From assembly GCF_000786105.1 (NCBI RefSeq), contig NZ_JTEV01000015.1, positions 62,001 to 126,000 of the forward strand: a DNA stretch of 64,000 nt. Direction: 5' to 3'. A model generated the notes under the pieces. That model searched no databases, was not told the origin of the DNA, and saw only the letters and a program-made list of their open reading frames with translations. Each line of letters opens with the position of its first letter. Position 1 is the stretch's first letter. Position numbers and translations under genes: made by a program. Of this stretch, positions 9,179-18,432 are shown piece by piece. Source of the DNA: Bdellovibrio sp. ArHS (GTDB lineage: Bacteria > Bdellovibrionota > Bdellovibrionia > Bdellovibrionales > Bdellovibrionaceae).

Positions 9179-9967
9179 TTATTTTAGTAATTTCTTTCTA
9201 ATACGAACAAAAGAAATGTTCATACAGATCCAAGTGGCTAAAAGCAGGATCAGAATATGTACAAGAACCCAGACGTTGAATCCCTGATGCAAAATCGTAC
9301 GCACGGCCGCCACCGCATGTGTCAGCGGAAACAGATAGGCGATATAGCGAAGAGCCGTTGGCAATTGCTCTAAGGGAAAGTACGTCCCGCTAAGCAGGCT
9401 CATGGGCACAATCAAGCCCGATGTAGAATAAATAAAAGAGTCATAGTTTCTTGCCCAAGAAGTCAGAATCATACCGATACAAGAAAATAATCCCGACAGC
9501 AGAAATAACACAGGCAAGACAAAGATAATTCGATACGTATCAATCAAACCGAAAAACATAGCGACGATGGTGACACCCATCACGCCTAAAAAACCTTTAG
9601 TTGCCGCCCAAAGAAGTTCACCGGCCACAATTTCTTCAGGTCCCACGCGCGTAAGCATGATCGTTGCGTAAGTTTTTTGATGTGTCAGTTTAGAGTAGTT
9701 GGCGTAAGTGCCTTCGAAAAATGCGACCATCATAGCCGTGGTGGCTAAAAGTGCAGGAAAGAAAAATTCGATGTACGACATACCGCCCATGTTGTTCACA
9801 AAGGCGCCCAGACCGAAACCCATTGCTCCCAGATAAATCACGGGCTCAAGAACAATCCAGAATAACGACACCAACCAGGTCTTCTTGAAATAAAGAAAGT
9901 TTCGAGACCACACCTGAAATGCGCCACTGTTCACTTTGGGCATAGTAAAGTATTCTTTGAACTTCAT
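9179..9967 (-). CDS. ABC-2 type exporter, permease subunit
   Basis: This is an integral membrane permease of 262 aa with six predicted helices. It is of the NodJ/ABC-2 (polysaccharide or drug exporter) type. Indicators are the long N-terminal cytosolic part followed by WIVLEPVIYLGAMGFGLG, and the late segment PLTHAVAAVRTILHQG. It overlaps the upstream ATPase gene by one base (TAATG) and is clearly its partner. The substrate is unknown. It is the last gene of the typA unit. Confidence 0.9.
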   Translation of the reverse strand: MKFKEYFTMPKVNSGAFQVWSRNFLYFKKTWLVSLFWIVLEPVIYLGAMGFGLGAFVNNMGGMSYIEFFFPALLATTAMMVAFFEGTYANYSKLTHQKTYATIMLTRVGPEEIVAGELLWAATKGFLGVMGVTIVAMFFGLIDTYRIIFVLPVLFLLSGLFSCIGMILTSWARNYDSFIYSTSGLIVPMSLLSGTYFPLEQLPTALRYIAYLFPLTHAVAAVRTILHQGFNVWVLVHILILLLATWICMNISFVRIRKKLLK

Positions 9968-10893
9968 TACTCGTCCCTCAACTGATGACCAGCAAGTTTC
10001 AAGAATACGTCATTTAAGGTGGGCTTACGAATATAGATTTTGTCACTAGCGATAAGGTCAACAACACGTCGACCCTCTTGATTTTCTTTGACCAGCACAG
10101 AGACCGTGTCTTTGATGACCTGATACGCAAAACCCTCTGCTCGCAATCGCCCAAGGTAATAGTTCAAATCGACGGGGTTGGTGTCGAACTCGACAACTTC
10201 TTTACCAATAAGTTCGTTTATCAGATCCCGTGGTTTTCCCACTGTCAGAATGCGGCCGTTATCGATGATAGCGACGCGGTCACACATCTGCTCTGCTTCT
10301 TCCATATAATGCGTCGTTAAAATCAAAGTGCTTTTTTCTGACTTAAGATGCTTAAAGAAATCCCAAATCCAGATACGCGCCTGAGGGTCTAAACCCGTCG
10401 TAGGTTCATCCAAAAAAATGACTTCAGGAGAATTGATCAGACCACGAGCGATGGCCAAGCGTCTTTTCATGCCGCCACTTAAAGTCTCGACAGAGCGGTC
10501 CTGATATTCTTCCAACTTCATAAGTCTCAATAAAGCCTGAGAACGAAGCTCCGCCTCTGCTTTGGGAATTTTATGATAACTGGCGTAGACAAGAAGATTT
10601 TCAAGAACGGTGAAGTCGGGATCAAGGCCGTCCTCTTGCGGGACGACCCCAATGCGATTTTTAATTTCGCGATAGTTCTTTTTGACATTAAGACCGAGGA
10701 CGTAAAGCTCCCCGCTGGTAACGAGGGCCGAGCAATACATCATTTTCATGGTTGTCGATTTGCCCGCCCCGTTGGGACCTAAGAGACCAAAACATTCGCC
10801 TTTGTAAATCTCTAGATTTATTCCATCGACAGCGACTTTATCGTCGTATTTTTTGGTTAAATCTTTGATTTCAATGGCGACGTTCGTACTCAT
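9967..10893 (-). CDS. ABC-2 type exporter, ATP-binding subunit
   Basis: This is a NodI-like ABC ATPase of 308 aa. Walker A GPNGAGKST is at residues 39-47, signature LSGGM at 138-142 and Walker B VIFLDEP at 158-164. The H-loop lies in LILTTHYMEEAEQMCDR. A C-terminal DUF4162-like extension follows. It is coupled at both ends: TAATG overlaps with typA upstream and with the permease downstream. The exported substrate cannot be told. Confidence 0.93.
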   Translation of the reverse strand: MSTNVAIEIKDLTKKYDDKVAVDGINLEIYKGECFGLLGPNGAGKSTTMKMMYCSALVTSGELYVLGLNVKKNYREIKNRIGVVPQEDGLDPDFTVLENLLVYASYHKIPKAEAELRSQALLRLMKLEEYQDRSVETLSGGMKRRLAIARGLINSPEVIFLDEPTTGLDPQARIWIWDFFKHLKSEKSTLILTTHYMEEAEQMCDRVAIIDNGRILTVGKPRDLINELIGKEVVEFDTNPVDLNYYLGRLRAEGFAYQVIKDTVSVLVKENQEGRRVVDLIASDKIYIRKPTLNDVFLKLAGHQLRDE

Positions 10894-12707
10894 TATTCCT
10901 TCGCTGCTCTTGCACGTTTGTGTGGGTCTAGTTCTTTCAAACGAAGACGGATATTCTTCGGAGTGACCTCAATCAACTCTGAATCTTTAATCCATTCCAT
11001 CGCTCTTTCCAAAGTCATTTTCTTAACTGGAACTAGACGGATAGCTTCATCAGAACCTGAAGCACGTACGTTCGTCAATTTTTTCTCGCGAGTGATGTTT
11101 ACTTCTAGATCATTCTCTTTGGCGTGCTCGCCAACGATCATGCCTTCGTACACATCGTCACCGTGCTCAACCATCATGATACCGCGTTCTTGAAGATTCC
11201 AGATCGCGTAAGCCGTTGCCTGGCCTTTGCGGTCAGAAATCATTGCGCCGTTCATACGGTGTTCGATTTCACCACGGTAGTCATCCCAACCGTCAAATTG
11301 AGTATTCAAAAGACCCGTACCACGAGTGTCAGTCAAGAAGTCAGAACGGTAACCGATCAAACCGCGTGAAGGAATGCGGAACTCAAGACGCGTACGACCT
11401 GATCCTTTTTGAACCATGTTCGTCATCACACCTTTACGTTTACCAAGTTTTTCCGTAACCGCACCGACGAAGCTGTCTTCGATATCGATGACCGCGATTT
11501 CCATTGGCTCTAACTTCTTACCGTTTTCTTCCTTAAAGACAACGGTCGGTTTAGAAACCAGAAGTTCGAAATTTTCACGGCGCATTTGTTCGATCAAAAC
11601 GCCCAATTGCAATTCACCACGACCGACAACTTTGAATGCGTCCGTGCTGTCTGTTTTTTCCACGCGAATCGCCACGTTGTACAAAAGCTCTCTTTCAAGA
11701 CGCTCAAGAATTTTACGAGATGTTACGTTCTTTCCATCCAAACCTGCAAAAGGTCCGTTGTTCACCGAGAACACCATACCTACTGTCGGCTCTTCCACGC
11801 GAATACGCTCAAGAGGACGAGGATCTAAAGCAGAAGTGATGGTGTCACCGATCGTGAAATCTTCCATCCCGGCGATAACGACGATGTCACCTGCGCCAAC
11901 CTCTTGCGCTGGAACTTGCGAGTTCACCTTGTACTGGAATAGAGCGGAAACTTTCACTTTCTTTTGCGCATTCGCCTGAACACAAAGAACTTCATCGCCC
12001 ACTTTGATCGTGCCAGCTCGCATACGGCCAATCGCCAAACGACCTACGTAATCATTGTAAGAAATGTTGGAAACCATCACCTGAAGCGGTGCGTTTTCTT
12101 CAATTTTTGGCGGCGGAACTAGATTCACGATAGCATCGTAAAGAACTTCCAAAGAGCCTGTGTTCACTTTTGGATCCAGAGTCGCCATACCTTCACGCGC
12201 GATCGCGTAAACAGTGTGGAAGTCACATTGCTCTTCTGTTGCATCAAGATCGATGAACAAATCGAAAAGTTCGTTATGAACTTCCTGAATACGAGCATCG
12301 GCACGGTCAATTTTGTTAATACAAACGATAACTTTTTTGCCGCCCTCAAGAGCTTTTTTTAATACGAAACGAGTTTGCGGAAGTGGACCTTCAGAAGCAT
12401 CGCAAAGAAGGATACAACCATCCACCATGTTCAAGATACGCTCAACCTCACCACCGAAGTCACTATGTCCCGGTGTATCTACGATATTCACTTTGATGTC
12501 TTTGTACATGAACGAAGCATTTTTTGCCGCGATCGTGATACCACGTTCTCTTTCAAGATCCATGGAGTCCATCAAACGTTCTTCAACGTGTTCGTTTTCA
12601 CGGAAAGTACCTGCTTGTTTAATCAAGTGGTCAACAAGCGTCGTCTTTCCGTGGTCGACGTGTGCGATGATTGCGATATTTCTAATTTTCTTTGGATCTT
12701 GAACCAT
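10893..12707 (-). CDS. typA: Translational GTPase TypA/BipA
   Basis: This ribosome-associated GTPase related to EF-G acts in 50S assembly and stress adaptation. The G1 motif AHVDHGKTT is near residue 17, G3 is DTPGHSDFGGEV and G4 is NKIDR. The family length is about 605 aa. The start at ATG 12707 follows AAGGGTG; an in-frame GTG lies 6 bases upstream. The characteristic C-terminal domain is present (EVTPKNIRLRLKELD). It is the first gene of a coupled unit with an ABC exporter. Confidence 0.97.
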   Translation of the reverse strand: MVQDPKKIRNIAIIAHVDHGKTTLVDHLIKQAGTFRENEHVEERLMDSMDLERERGITIAAKNASFMYKDIKVNIVDTPGHSDFGGEVERILNMVDGCILLCDASEGPLPQTRFVLKKALEGGKKVIVCINKIDRADARIQEVHNELFDLFIDLDATEEQCDFHTVYAIAREGMATLDPKVNTGSLEVLYDAIVNLVPPPKIEENAPLQVMVSNISYNDYVGRLAIGRMRAGTIKVGDEVLCVQANAQKKVKVSALFQYKVNSQVPAQEVGAGDIVVIAGMEDFTIGDTITSALDPRPLERIRVEEPTVGMVFSVNNGPFAGLDGKNVTSRKILERLERELLYNVAIRVEKTDSTDAFKVVGRGELQLGVLIEQMRRENFELLVSKPTVVFKEENGKKLEPMEIAVIDIEDSFVGAVTEKLGKRKGVMTNMVQKGSGRTRLEFRIPSRGLIGYRSDFLTDTRGTGLLNTQFDGWDDYRGEIEHRMNGAMISDRKGQATAYAIWNLQERGIMMVEHGDDVYEGMIVGEHAKENDLEVNITREKKLTNVRASGSDEAIRLVPVKKMTLERAMEWIKDSELIEVTPKNIRLRLKELDPHKRARAAKE

Positions 12708-12793
12708 ATTCACCCTTCGTTTCTGTCTTAAAACTTCAAAACACTAAATCTAAATTTATAAATTCGCACGCCAGTTTTTTGTCAGGCTCACGG

Positions 12794-13807
12794 CTACCCG
12801 TGTCCCCCCATGAGGAACTCGTCTTGGCTTTGATCTTCTTGTTCGGTCTCGCCGATACCCGCGAAGAACTCGTTTGCCAAGGTCATGATCTCTTCGTTGC
12901 TTTTGGATTGGAAAAGATTCTTTCTGAACTGTGCGGCCCCAGGATAACCTGTTGAGAACCAAGCTGCAAACTTTCTCAATTGAATCCCCGTGATGTGTGC
13001 ATCACAATGCGCCACAATCTCACGTTCTAGACCCTGAAATAAACTTACAAAGTCACGTTTGACGTTCTTAGCCGGTTCTCCGCGCCACATTGAAAGCGCA
13101 TCCATGAAAATAAACGGATTTTTAAGGCATCCACGACCAATCATAACGCCGTCACAGCCCGACTGCTCTAGTCTTAAGTTAGCCTGACGAGGTGTGAGGA
13201 TGTCTCCATTTCCTAAAATGGGAAGCTTTGCCTGATTTTTAACTTCTGTGATGAAATCCCAGTCCGCCAGACCCGAATAGCCCTGTGCGCGAGTTCGACC
13301 ATGAATGGCCACCCATTCGACGCCTTCGTTATAGGCGATATTGCAAACTTCAATAGCATTCCGAGTGTTCGCGTCCCAGCCCGTGCGAATTTTGATTGTC
13401 AGTGGAATTTTAATTGCGGATTTAACTGCCGCCAAAACCTTCTGAAGTTGGACCGGATCTTTGAGCATGGCAGAGCCAGCGCCTTTTTTAACCACCTTGG
13501 GAACAGGACAACCAAAGTTCAAGTCGACAAAATCGCACCCTTCGGCTTCCGCAACCTGTGCCGCGCGAGCGATGACCTCAGGCTCCTCACCGAAAAGTTG
13601 GATGCCAATAGGTCTTTGTGATTCATCAAAACTCATCAGATCCATCGTTCGCTCTGACTTGTATTCGATCCCGTTGGCACTCACCAATTCCGTAACAACG
13701 ACACTGGTATCAAGTTTTTTCATGAATGTGCGGAAGGCGTGATCCGTGATGCCCGCCATAGGGGCAAGGACAAAAGGGTTCGTCTTAAGAGCTTGAACTG
13801 GATTCAT
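12794..13807 (-). CDS. dusB: tRNA-dihydrouridine synthase (DusB-type)
   Basis: This FMN enzyme reduces uridines in tRNA. The TIM-barrel start is APMAGITDHAFR. The FMN/tRNA signature is FVDLNFGCPVPKVVKKGAG, with active-site Cys100. Later motifs are IKIRTGWD, IHGRTRAQGY and GNGDI. The length (337 aa) suits the DusB class. It is transcribed alone from a ~190-base upstream gap. The C-terminal tail is rich in Glu/Gln. Confidence 0.95.
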   Translation of the reverse strand: MNPVQALKTNPFVLAPMAGITDHAFRTFMKKLDTSVVVTELVSANGIEYKSERTMDLMSFDESQRPIGIQLFGEEPEVIARAAQVAEAEGCDFVDLNFGCPVPKVVKKGAGSAMLKDPVQLQKVLAAVKSAIKIPLTIKIRTGWDANTRNAIEVCNIAYNEGVEWVAIHGRTRAQGYSGLADWDFITEVKNQAKLPILGNGDILTPRQANLRLEQSGCDGVMIGRGCLKNPFIFMDALSMWRGEPAKNVKRDFVSLFQGLEREIVAHCDAHITGIQLRKFAAWFSTGYPGAAQFRKNLFQSKSNEEIMTLANEFFAGIGETEQEDQSQDEFLMGGHG

Positions 13808-13925
13808 AGGTCGACGGATATAGCAAAATCGTAATGAAAAAGGTACTGGAGTTTTTAAAAAATGACCTTATTTCATGGGTTTAGAAGTTCATAACGAACG
13901 TATTGGATCTGACAGCAAGAGTGCA

Positions 13926-13950
13926 AAAAGAAAAAGCCTCTAAAGAGGCC
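13926..13950 (-). terminator. Terminator downstream of the aspartate kinase/nitroreductase unit
   Basis: On the minus strand, a GCCTC-TTTA-GAGGC hairpin is followed by TTTTTCTTTTT. It lies just past the nitroreductase stop. Confidence 0.7.
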
Positions 13951-13998
13951 CTTTCATTCACTTAAGGAATGGTGAGGTGAGATGAAAAATCGAATTTC

Positions 13999-14598
13999 CT
14001 ACTCAAGCCAAGTCACTCGGCCTTCCATCTGGCGCGGGGCTTTCGGTGGATTATGATCGGGATAACCACACACCATCGCACAAAGAAGTTCTAGCTCGCC
14101 TCGCTGGTATTCCGGAAGTTTATCCACACCTAAAAATTTATCCACATCTTCTTTGATTTCTAGCGGAGCACCCATAGTGCAGGAACCTAAGCCTTCCACC
14201 AGACAGGCTAGATTCATGTTTTCCACAGCCATATACACAGAGCCGATGCTTGTATGGTAGCGTTCTTCAGCGTCGTTGTGAGAGTAGGCGAAGATAATGA
14301 CCGGCGCATCGCCTAAAGTATAAAAAAATCTTTCTGTAAACTGATACAAAGAAGGCTTCAATCGTTGAGAAAGAATGTCTTTGATTCCCAACCAGGATTT
14401 TTGTGAATACGCCAGATATTCATCGCGTTTTTTGCCAGTCACAACGAAAAACCGCCAGTTTTGACGATTCTTTCCCGACGGCGCATGCATACCTGCCAAC
14501 AAAACCTTTTCGATGATTTCTTTGGGCACGGACTGGGCTTTAAATTTACGAATTGATTTGCGAGACTCGATCAGTTGGTAAAATTCTGCTTTTTCCAT
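13999..14598 (-). CDS. Nitroreductase-family flavoprotein
   Basis: This FMN-dependent oxidoreductase of the nitroreductase family has 199 aa. The N-terminal FMN-binding signature is SRKSIRKF, then GMHAPSGKNRQNWRF. The central segment SIGSVYMAVENMNLACLVEGLGSC is typical, and so is the glycine-rich GYPDHNPPKAPRQ near the end. The physiological substrate is unknown. The start overlaps the stop of aspartate kinase by one base (TAATG), so the pair is coupled. Confidence 0.9.
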   Translation of the reverse strand: MEKAEFYQLIESRKSIRKFKAQSVPKEIIEKVLLAGMHAPSGKNRQNWRFFVVTGKKRDEYLAYSQKSWLGIKDILSQRLKPSLYQFTERFFYTLGDAPVIIFAYSHNDAEERYHTSIGSVYMAVENMNLACLVEGLGSCTMGAPLEIKEDVDKFLGVDKLPEYQRGELELLCAMVCGYPDHNPPKAPRQMEGRVTWLE

Positions 14599-15980
14599 TA
14601 GGCCATCTCTTCCGTTCCGGCTTCAATAAAAGTTTCGTGCAAGCGGCGAATCGCATCTGTGCTTTGTTCTTCGTTTACCAAGAAGCAGAAGTTGTGTTTG
14701 CTGGCACCCAGACAAATCATGCGCACATTGATATCAGAAATCGCATCGAAAATAATTTTACCCAAGCCCGGGGTGTGGTTGATGTTGTTGCCGATCAAAG
14801 ATACCAACGTCAGATTTTCTTCGACCTGCACATCCGCAATCTGCGCCAGATCCGCGATCAACTTTTTATTCAGAAGAGTTGAGTCATCCAACGTCACACT
14901 GACTGAAATTTCAGACGTGGTAATAGCGTCAATACTGACTTTGTGGTCATTAAAAATTTTAAAAATCTGAAACAAGAAGCCGTGGGCATGCAACATTTCC
15001 GGCGTCGACAAGGTCACAAGAATTTGCTTTTTTCTTAAGGCCATCGCCCGAATTAATGGCAGATCTTTCACATCTTTGCGAACCCAAGTGCCACGCGCCT
15101 GAGAGTCAAAGCTTGAGCCTACAAAAACCGGAATATTTTTACGAATTGCCGGCAAAAGAGTTGCCGGATGCAAAACTTTTGCGCCGAAAGTTGCTAGCTC
15201 GGAAGCTTCCTTAAAGGAAATCTCGCTGATAGGCTTCGCCTTTGGACAGATACGTGGATCCGTTGTTGCAATACCCGCTACGTCGGTCCAAATTTCCAAA
15301 ACATCCGCTGAGACACCTTCGGCTAAAATAGCCGCCGAATAGTCACTGCCTCCGCGTCCCAACGTGGTCGTCATGCCCTCTTCGGTCATGCCGATATAAC
15401 CCTGGGTCACGACGACTTTTTCACCCTGTCGCAAGAATCCCAGGTGTTTTTGGCAAAGCGCCGCGATCTCTGACGTCAATGGTTTTGCCTTACCAAAAGA
15501 GTCATCGGTACGCAGAACCTGACGAACATCAAAAAGTTCGGCCGTTTTCGTAGACACGTGTTTTTTTAGGACCTGAGACATCGCCTCAGCAAAAAGGACT
15601 GACGACATTCTTTCGCCTAAGCTCATCAGGGTATCCATCGCTTTTACCGAGCAGTCACGCAACAGATGCACCCCTTTGGCAATGGAATTCATTTCCTCAA
15701 AAAGCGTTTCCAGCTTCTTTTGAGAAGCTTCAGAGATCTTCAGATCTTTGGCGATTTTGATGTGTTTTTCCTGAATTTTTGAAATGATCTTTTCTGCCTC
15801 TTCCCAGCCCTGGGATTCCGCATTCTTACCTAGAGATATCAAATCATTGGTAGTACCAGAGGTCGCGGAAACCGCGATAAGACTAGATCCTTGGCGAAAG
15901 CTGACTTCCGCACTACGAAGCATGCACTCCGCGTCTCCCATTGAAGTTCCGCCAAATTTAGAAACAATCAACTGTGCCAC
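14598..15980 (-). CDS. lysC: Aspartate kinase (LysC/AK III type)
   Basis: This enzyme phosphorylates aspartate, the entry to lysine, threonine, methionine and diaminopimelate synthesis. The N-terminal kinase motif is VSKFGGTSMGD, and TLGRGGSDYSAAI is in the middle. It has two C-terminal ACT-type regulatory domains, about residues 310-455. At 460 aa it matches the monofunctional AK III class. The GTG start at 15980 follows GGAG at good spacing. The coupling to a nitroreductase is unusual, with no obvious metabolic link. Confidence 0.94.
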   Translation of the reverse strand: MAQLIVSKFGGTSMGDAECMLRSAEVSFRQGSSLIAVSATSGTTNDLISLGKNAESQGWEEAEKIISKIQEKHIKIAKDLKISEASQKKLETLFEEMNSIAKGVHLLRDCSVKAMDTLMSLGERMSSVLFAEAMSQVLKKHVSTKTAELFDVRQVLRTDDSFGKAKPLTSEIAALCQKHLGFLRQGEKVVVTQGYIGMTEEGMTTTLGRGGSDYSAAILAEGVSADVLEIWTDVAGIATTDPRICPKAKPISEISFKEASELATFGAKVLHPATLLPAIRKNIPVFVGSSFDSQARGTWVRKDVKDLPLIRAMALRKKQILVTLSTPEMLHAHGFLFQIFKIFNDHKVSIDAITTSEISVSVTLDDSTLLNKKLIADLAQIADVQVEENLTLVSLIGNNINHTPGLGKIIFDAISDINVRMICLGASKHNFCFLVNEEQSTDAIRRLHETFIEAGTEEMA

Positions 15981-16069
15981 ATTAACTCCTCGGTCAAAGG
16001 CTGGAAAGCAGTAGAATCTTATGCCTTTTCTGCTTCTTCATTCAATGACTTTTGTGGCAGACTTTAAAG

Positions 16070-16564
16070 ATGACTTCCTCTGATACGACATTCAAAAAGA
16101 AAGAACTGGTCATGATGGCCGTTTTGGCCCTGGTCGCGATGGTTTTGGTGACTGTGGCTGTGGTCCCTTCGTTGCGCGGAAAAGTAAAAGAAGCTTTTGT
16201 TTCTTCCGAGCGCAACATCCTTGCTAAAGTCAGCGGTTCGCTTTCACCCGATGGCCCACGCGTTACCGTTCTGAAGATTCAGAGTAAAAACTCTTTAAGT
16301 GTTGAAGTCTTTTCGCAGGGGGATGGGGGCGAGTTAACTCTTATCGCGAAACTTCCCCTGTTCGAAGCTCGCGACGGTTATTTTCTTTATAAAGGAAATG
16401 CAACAAATCTGGCTTTGACCGATGTCGACAAGGATGGAAGCTTAGAGATCGTCGCGCCCACTTATGACGATCAAATGGTGCCGAGACTGAATATCTTCCG
16501 CTACAATCCTAATACAAAGTCATTTGACCGCGTGACGGCGCCTGAAGGTTTCGAAACAAAATAA
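16070..16564 (+). CDS. Membrane-anchored protein with an FG-GAP-like repeat
   Basis: This small protein (about 164 aa) has an N-terminal transmembrane helix (residues ~12-36) and a beta-rich extracytoplasmic part. The part includes LALTDVDKDGSLEIVAPTYDD, an FG-GAP/VCBS-type unit with a calcium-binding D-x-D-x-D-G loop. I start it at ATG 16070; an in-frame TTG at 16052 is possible, and neither has a strong ribosome site. Its stop codon abuts the stop of the convergent histidine kinase gene. The function is unknown. Confidence 0.75.
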   Translation: MTSSDTTFKKKELVMMAVLALVAMVLVTVAVVPSLRGKVKEAFVSSERNILAKVSGSLSPDGPRVTVLKIQSKNSLSVEVFSQGDGGELTLIAKLPLFEARDGYFLYKGNATNLALTDVDKDGSLEIVAPTYDDQMVPRLNIFRYNPNTKSFDRVTAPEGFETK

Positions 16565-18346
16565 TCAATTGATGATTTCTGACCGGCGCAAAATTTCGGT
16601 GAGAAGATTCATGTCGACGGGTTTACTTAAATATCCATCAAAGCCCAGTTCAAATGACTTTTGTTGCCCGTCAACACTGGCTTGCGCGGTCAACGCCACA
16701 ATGGGGTGACGGTAGCCTTTTTCACGCAATAAGGATGTCGCGCGATATCCATCCATGACAGGCATCTTAATATCCATCAGGATCACGTCGAAGGCCTTAT
16801 TCAACGCATACTCAACGGCTTGAGCGCCATTTTCAGCCGTCTCCACTTCCGCCCCGGAGCGACTTAAGAACCTTTTCATCAAAGCACGTAGATCCACCGA
16901 GTCGTCCACAACAAGAACGCGCCGACCTTTCAGAAATTCAACTTCTTTTGCCACCTTTATCTTTTCTTGAAAGACCATACGAGACGAATCCGGCTTTACT
17001 AGGCGTAGTTGCCCCGCATCTTCTAAATGCAACAGCATCTCAAAAGAAGTCCCGTGTCCTAGTATGGAAGAAATCAGACGAAGATCGCCACCCATCATTT
17101 TCATAAGGCTTAAAGACAATGCCAAGCCAAGGCCGGACCCCTGCACCCGCTGCACGTCCGGATGTTCACCGCGCACGAACGGCTGAAATAGATTCTGCTG
17201 TGTCAGACGATCCATGCCCAAACCCGTATCTGAGACGGTGATGCTGAGTGTCCCCTTTTGATTAACGTCTGTAGAGTACAAAACCAGAATTTGCACTGAG
17301 CCCTGCGCCGTAAACTTCACCGCATTAGTCAGCAGGTTGATAAGCACCTGTCGGAAGCGAACCGAGTCGGCCATAACAGACTCGGGAATCAAGCTTAAGT
17401 ATTTCACGCGAACATCGATACGTTTTTCATCCGCGGCCGGCCGTATTACAGAAAGCGATTCATCTATTTCCGCCATCGGCGACATCGGAGCTTTTTGAAT
17501 ATAAAGACGATTGGTTTCGATTTTCGATAGATCAAGAAGATCATTAACCAAAGACACCATGTAGTTGCCTTGTCGATGTATCGCCTCGACATCGCGAAAA
17601 TTCTGATCGCTTAAGGTTCCGCTGCGTAATAGCGCTTCAGAAAATCCTAAAATCGCAGAAATGGGCGTGCGGATCTCGTGACTTGCGTTGGCCAGAAAAA
17701 CAGATTTCGCCCGATTCGCCGCTTCGTGCAAATCACGCTCTTTGCGAAGAACGTCCGCAGAAAGCGATTTCATCACAGCGAGATTCAGGTTCTTCCCGAT
17801 GAGCACCAAAAGGCCCGAATAAAGAATGATTAAAAAACCCATGAGCGTCGAAAAATCCGTACCGGAAATAAATGTTCCGATCCCCCATAAAACCATCGAG
17901 GGCACAATCACACAGGCCATGGCCAAACGAGAAGAGACATAAGTGACCAAGGCACCCGCGACCATACATGAAATCAGAAGAGCCGTCAGAACCTGCTGCT
18001 GCAAAGATCCCGTATGAGAAATCAAGCCGATGGAACCCCAGCCACAGCCTGAGATAAAGAGCGACGTGTACATGAAGTACCACCAAAGGCGTGTCTCTTC
18101 GAAACTACGAATGGAGTTGCGCACGCGCAGCCAACGATAATAAGCTAAAAATCGTACGATGGCCGAGATATTCAGAATGAAAAACCAAGTGATGAGAAAT
18201 GCCGTCGGCACGGTTCTCCACGCAACGGCGGTGAAAGCAATCGTATTAAAGAATATCGCCAGCATTCCGGCAATATTCTGCTTGTAGAGAAGGTCAATAC
18301 GGCGCACTTCTAATTCCAGCGGGCCGTGATTTGCATTATCTGACAT
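16565..18346 (-). CDS. Hybrid histidine kinase with receiver domain
   Basis: This is a membrane sensor kinase of about 593 aa. About six N-terminal transmembrane helices form the sensor (residues ~28-205). A HisKA domain follows with the phospho-acceptor His in ANASHEIRTP. A HATPase_c domain shows DTGLGMD and the GSGLGLALS G-box. A C-terminal receiver domain has the phospho-Asp in VILMDIKMPVMDG. No output domain is present, so signalling passes by phosphotransfer to a partner not identified here. The start is taken at ATG 18346, with TTG 18352 possible. An inverted repeat lies just upstream. Confidence 0.93.
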   Translation of the reverse strand: MSDNANHGPLELEVRRIDLLYKQNIAGMLAIFFNTIAFTAVAWRTVPTAFLITWFFILNISAIVRFLAYYRWLRVRNSIRSFEETRLWWYFMYTSLFISGCGWGSIGLISHTGSLQQQVLTALLISCMVAGALVTYVSSRLAMACVIVPSMVLWGIGTFISGTDFSTLMGFLIILYSGLLVLIGKNLNLAVMKSLSADVLRKERDLHEAANRAKSVFLANASHEIRTPISAILGFSEALLRSGTLSDQNFRDVEAIHRQGNYMVSLVNDLLDLSKIETNRLYIQKAPMSPMAEIDESLSVIRPAADEKRIDVRVKYLSLIPESVMADSVRFRQVLINLLTNAVKFTAQGSVQILVLYSTDVNQKGTLSITVSDTGLGMDRLTQQNLFQPFVRGEHPDVQRVQGSGLGLALSLSLMKMMGGDLRLISSILGHGTSFEMLLHLEDAGQLRLVKPDSSRMVFQEKIKVAKEVEFLKGRRVLVVDDSVDLRALMKRFLSRSGAEVETAENGAQAVEYALNKAFDVILMDIKMPVMDGYRATSLLREKGYRHPIVALTAQASVDGQQKSFELGFDGYLSKPVDMNLLTEILRRSEIIN

Positions 18347-18365
18347 GCTCAAGAGATACAGTCCC

Positions 18366-18389
18366 TACGCAGACTGGTCAAACTGCGTA
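18366..18389. repeat. Inverted repeat TACGCAG-N10-CTGCGTA
   Basis: This 7-bp perfect inverted repeat lies in the short gap between mltG and the hybrid kinase. No T-run follows on the minus strand. It could be a weak stem terminating the ast-mltG operon or an operator for the kinase. Confidence 0.4.
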
Positions 18390-18432
18390 AGGCGATGTTC
18401 TATTACGGATGAGTCATTCTTTAAAACTAAGA

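Noticed and set aside
11416-11979. A 187-codon open frame inside typA on the plus strand
   Set aside because: It is antisense to a conserved GTPase gene; Ser/Thr-rich composition reflects the codons of the other strand.
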